A DNA stretch of 8,831 bases from Rhodocyclaceae bacterium UBA1310 (GTDB taxonomy: Bacteria > Pseudomonadota > Gammaproteobacteria > Burkholderiales > Rhodocyclaceae). Each line of letters starts with the position of its first letter. Positions within the stretch are counted from its first letter, which is position 1. The notes beneath the pieces were generated by a model that made no database searches, had not been told where the DNA came from, and was given only the letters and a program-made list of their open reading frames with translations. The position numbers and the translations under genes are program-made. Positions 6,976 through 8,831 of the stretch are shown here, piece by piece. Where the stretch lies: positions 1-8,831 of the forward strand of contig DBTS01000036.1 of the NCBI GenBank assembly GCA_002307175.1. The letters run 5' to 3'.

Positions 6976-7510
6976 TATCTTGTCTCCTTTATTGGTGTAA
7001 ATACATCAATTCAGTGACAGCACATTCCGCGTATGCCATTGCATGCTCTGCAGAAAACCTTCCGTTCACCCAAGTTCTTGCAGGCAGGAAGAACACCTAA
7101 ACAGACTCTTCAGGCAGGCAACCCGAAACACACCTGTCACACTCTTCAGAGATTACAAGAGGAATAATTTCAGCGCCTGACAGGAATTGCTATTTCTTAA
7201 ACATAAGAATAGATAATTTTTATACTGTTGGTATTTATATGCAAAACGAAACATTCTGTCGCACGAATATAAGGTCACTCTCGTTGCTGCATTACACACG
7301 GGTCGAGATGTACCGCGTGATTGACAATTGCAAAGTGTAGAAATTTGAGGTTTATCCGACTTTAATGTGAGCCACAAGACAGGTAGACACGCATTTTTTG
7401 TACTACTTCTCACACCGGGATACGCGCCATGACGCCAGCCAGCAGGAGGTGGTCGGAAACTTCGTCGGTCATGTAGCACCGATGCAGACTGTCGTTGGTC
7501 TATCGTGCTC
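6976..7510. other. Intergenic region upstream of the esterase gene
   Basis: No gene is supported. It holds the esterase ribosome-binding site (6984-6990), the near-palindrome at 6991-7010, two CAGGCAGG copies (7081-7088, 7111-7118) interleaved with two ACTCTTCAG copies (7105-7113, 7141-7149), and an AT-rich patch near 7190-7260 with a perfect TTCTTA-AACA-TAAGAA inverted repeat (7194-7209). The patch is a plausible promoter or regulator zone, but I could not settle on a -35/-10 pair. A 108-codon minus frame (7153-7479) reads like noise. Confidence 0.55.
6991..7010. promoter_or_regulatory. Near-perfect 20-base palindrome abutting the esterase ribosome-binding site
   Basis: ATTGGTGTAAATACATCAAT: half-sites ATTG-R-TGTA around an AA centre, with one mismatched pair. 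It touches the AAAGGAG Shine-Dalgarno site, so it could be an operator or, once transcribed, a hairpin in the leader. It differs from the TTACNNGTAA set before the pectate lyase. The regulator is unknown. Confidence 0.4.
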
Positions 7511-7808
7511 TAGTGTTCTGTCCCATTAATTACTGGCATTAGTATTGCTTGTCAGTGAGGTATTCTGGAAACGGAGATACCGAGATGAGAAGCGGCAGAC
7601 CAAAGATTGAGTTGGAGTTGTCGGATGAGGAGCAATTGCAGCTGCTGGCCTTTGCACGCAGCCGATCATTGCCTGCATCCCTGAGCCAGCGTGCGCACAT
7701 TATTCTGAGCAGCGCTCAGGGGGAGCTCAACAGCTCAATCGCAGAGCGATTGAAGCTGACCAAGGCCACAGTGGGCAAATGGCGAACAAGATTCATCGAC
7801 AGGCGCAT
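7511..7808 (+). mobile_element. Left end of a truncated IS630-family element
   Basis: The transposase start is IS630-like and is preceded by about 74 bases of likely element end, beginning near a TA at 7511-7512 (IS630 elements insert at TA). Homology by eye stops near 7805-7811, where the reading frame leaves the expected transposase sequence. I found no matching right inverted repeat downstream, so the left boundary is tentative and the element is a remnant that cannot move on its own. Confidence 0.5.
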
Positions 7809-7818
7809 TTGCCGATAA
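7585..7818 (+). pseudogene. IS630-family transposase, N-terminal fragment
   Basis: Codes for 77 residues from the ATG at 7585, with GGAG 8 bases upstream, starting MRSGRPKIELELSDEE. It contains the N-terminal helix-turn-helix of IS630-type transposases: SQRAHIILSSAQGELNSSIA followed by ERLKLTKATVGKWRTRFIDRR. Complete family members are a few hundred residues long and carry a DDE catalytic domain; here the frame stops at 7818 right after FIDRR, so the whole catalytic domain is missing. It cannot catalyse transposition; residual binding to its own ends is conceivable but unproven. An ATG at 7779 lies inside this fragment in another frame and opens into the next ORF, which is a product of the breakpoint. 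Confidence 0.8.
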
Positions 7819-7844
7819 AAGTTCGCGCGGAAAGGTCGGCTGCT

Positions 7845-8354
7845 ATGGCTGCCCATTTTGCACATCAATCTGGAGCACCATGTCCAACCATTGACCCAAA
7901 CCACGAACCTTACGAATCACTAAAGGCTTTGCCCCGCGACCCCTCAGTTGCGGACGCCGCAAGGAAGTATGTCCGAGATAACGCGGTGGCGATCTACGAA
8001 AAATGCCGAAAAATATTGCCCCGTCTTTCGTGGAAGGAGTTTCTTGCCCTAATTGAGAAGGCAAACTCAGTTGATGTCTGGTCGTTGAAAGACATGCCAC
8101 ATTTCTTTTTGCCATACGTTCTCATGACGTGTGCGGACAATTTCGCTGCACAAAAGCCAGATAGGCCGAACGACTGTTTTTTTGTCCTTGAACCTTTCCC
8201 ACCTGGAGCCACGAACCTCTGGAATATTTCAAGTGGCTACAAGAAATACTTGTGGCGCATTGATCTTCCATCGAGAACAGCGGAGGAAGTGGAAATCGTG
8301 GATGAGCTACTTCCTCCGTGGTACATCGCAAAACTGAATAGGCTATTGCCATGA
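7845..8354 (+). CDS. Hypothetical protein, 169 residues, family not recognised
   Basis: I do not recognise this protein. I start it at ATG 7845 because GGAAAGG lies 9 bases before it; the open frame extends upstream to an ATG at 7779, but that part reads out of frame through the transposase fragment. The product (MAAHFAHQSG... to ...YIAKLNRLLP) is soluble-looking, without a signal peptide, membrane segment or known motif. It has a charged central helix-like stretch (about 35-75), then an aromatic- and proline-rich part (FFVLEPFPPG, NLWNISSGYKKYLWRIDLPS) and an acidic EEVEIVDELLPPW. Composition is plausible for a real protein and by eye a little less GC-rich than the genes to the left. It starts about 35 bases past the IS breakpoint, so its original upstream region, or a longer N-terminus, may have been lost. 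Confidence 0.5.
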   Translation: MAAHFAHQSGAPCPTIDPNHEPYESLKALPRDPSVADAARKYVRDNAVAIYEKCRKILPRLSWKEFLALIEKANSVDVWSLKDMPHFFLPYVLMTCADNFAAQKPDRPNDCFFVLEPFPPGATNLWNISSGYKKYLWRIDLPSRTAEEVEIVDELLPPWYIAKLNRLLP

Positions 8355-8435
8355 CAGTGAACACCCCCAACCCGGCAGTCCACACGGACGCTGCGCGATA
8401 AAGCCGAGAAATGCACGTAAATTCAACGTTAAAAC

Positions 8436-8593
8436 GTCCGCTTTCCAAACTCCCGACAGCCCGCTTTGGGTCGAGAGGGTGAGTTCGTCAGGCCGGAAAG
8501 CAGCCATTCAGCTCTGACCTGGGCCGAGCGGCTGGTAAGCGCCGCTTTGCAGCCCCTCCTTGCCTGCCAGTCGAATGGCCGTTCTGGCCGATT
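8436..8593. repeat. Degenerate CGCTTT / AAAGCRG repeat block
   Basis: Related short units recur in both orientations: GTCCGCTTTCC (8436-8446), GCCCGCTTTGGGTCGA (8459-8474), GGCCGGAAAGCAGCCATTC inverted (8491-8509), GCGCCGCTTTGCAGCC (8539-8554) and AATGGCCGTTCTGGCCGATT (8574-8593). The theme is (G/C)CCGCTTT with its complement AAAGC(A/G)G plus CATTC. It resembles the non-coding degenerate repeats met between genes in some proteobacteria; naming a family would need a search. Confidence 0.4.
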
Positions 8594-8700
8594 TGCCGTC
8601 AATTCGATCTGCCATGACTGTCAGCCCTCTCCCATCAGACCCCACTTTCAGTGAAGGAAGGGGGGAGCCGGAAACGTTGGCCGCTAACCGGCAATACCCC

Positions 8701-8723
8701 GACACACGGACTCTAGTCCGCAG
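8701..8723 (-). repeat. Imperfect copy of the tRNA-Phe anticodon arm
   Basis: Bases 8701-8723 match the tRNA-Phe segment at about 8801-8824 at roughly 18 of 24 aligned positions with one gap, sharing GACAC, CGGA and TCCGC blocks. The copy holds a perfect CGGACT-CT-AGTCCG stem (8707-8720). It may be a decayed tRNA fragment or a chance stem-loop; no D-arm or clear T-arm accompanies it. Confidence 0.25.
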
Positions 8724-8728
8724 AAACG

Positions 8729-8760
8729 AAAAAGCCCCATCCTCGTGGATGGGGCTTTTT
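8729..8760 (-). terminator. Rho-independent terminator of tRNA-Phe
   Basis: A perfect 14-base inverted repeat AAAAAGCCCCATCC / GGATGGGGCTTTTT with a TCGT loop, ending in five T on either strand. It lies 12 bases past the encoded CCA end of the tRNA on the minus strand. Being symmetrical, it could also stop plus-strand transcription from the accessory region. Confidence 0.92.
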
Positions 8761-8772
8761 GCCAAGCATTCT

Positions 8773-8831
8773 TGGTGGCCGGTCTCGGAATCGAACCAAG
8801 GACACGCGGATTTTCAATCCGCTGCTCTACC
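8773..8831 (-). tRNA. tRNA-Phe (GAA), 3' part, cut by the window edge
   Basis: Read on the minus strand, the last 59 bases of a tRNA are present, ending in an encoded CCA (8775-8773) after discriminator A. The anticodon arm has a 5-base stem GCGGA/TCCGC and loop TTGAAAA; the anticodon GAA is at 8815-8813, specifying phenylalanine. The T-arm (CTTGG-TTCGATT-CCGAG) and the 3' acceptor strand ACCGGCC are intact, and the 3' half is nearly the same as E. coli tRNA-Phe. The 5' acceptor strand and most of the D-arm lie beyond 8831. Confidence 0.95.

Larger units (their letters stand above)
8355..8728. other. Intergenic region with degenerate repeats before tRNA-Phe
   Basis: No gene is supported; short open frames on both strands lack family features. 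The stretch holds the degenerate repeat block (8436-8593), a small CACT-TTC-AGTG hairpin near 8643-8653, GCCGG/CCGGC arms around 8667-8693, and the tRNA-like arm at 8701-8723. I see no clear terminator for the 169-residue ORF. Confidence 0.55.

Noticed and set aside
7153..7479. A 108-codon minus-strand frame upstream of the esterase
   Set aside because: Composition looks random, there is no ribosome-binding site of note, and it runs through the AT-rich regulatory patch.
7511..8728. Complete IS630 element with both ends
   Set aside because: No convincing right inverted repeat was found; CTCTAG near 8711 shares only a few bases with the left end.
8773..8831. tRNA-Phe as an active integration site with direct att repeats
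   Set aside because: No exact repeat of the tRNA 3' end and no integrase gene occur in the window.

Overview
The window looks like chromosomal DNA from a Gram-negative, plant-polysaccharide-degrading proteobacterium, probably a beta- or gammaproteobacterium; I cannot narrow it further. The reasons are two secreted lipoproteins with a lipobox followed by a long serine-rich linker, a moderately GC-rich base composition, and a tRNA-Phe 3' half very close to the E. coli gene. Everything from base 177 to about 6975 is read from the minus strand.

Layout on the minus strand, in order of transcription: (a) a 609-residue lipoprotein with a CE12/SGNH acetylesterase domain and two C-terminal beta-rich modules (6975-5146), closed by a strong terminator at 5103-5138; (b) a 410-base regulatory gap with a ModE-like box over a perfect -10 hexamer and two leader hairpins, one of which covers the Shine-Dalgarno site; (c) a two-gene molybdate/tungstate-type ABC transporter, made of a periplasmic binding protein (4691-3822) coupled by an ATGA overlap to a permease-ATPase fusion (3825-1954), with a terminator at 1806-1833; (d) a PL1 pectate lyase lipoprotein (1502-177), preceded by three copies of the palindrome TTACNNGTAA.

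The lyase and the esterase fit together: deacetylation of pectin or rhamnogalacturonan exposes chains for beta-elimination at the cell surface. The oxyanion transporter between them is controlled separately, with its own promoter and terminator, and has no obvious biochemical link to pectin breakdown.

Bases 7511-8831 form a small accessory region next to tRNA-Phe: the 5' end of an IS630-type element cut off inside its transposase, an unrecognised 169-residue ORF starting just past the breakpoint, degenerate CGCTTT-type repeats, an imperfect copy of the tRNA-Phe anticodon arm, and then the tRNA-Phe terminator and the tRNA itself, which runs off the window.

I see no phage, CRISPR array, toxin-antitoxin pair or defence system. 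The points most worth following up are regulatory: the transporter leader and the palindrome sets before the two pectin genes.
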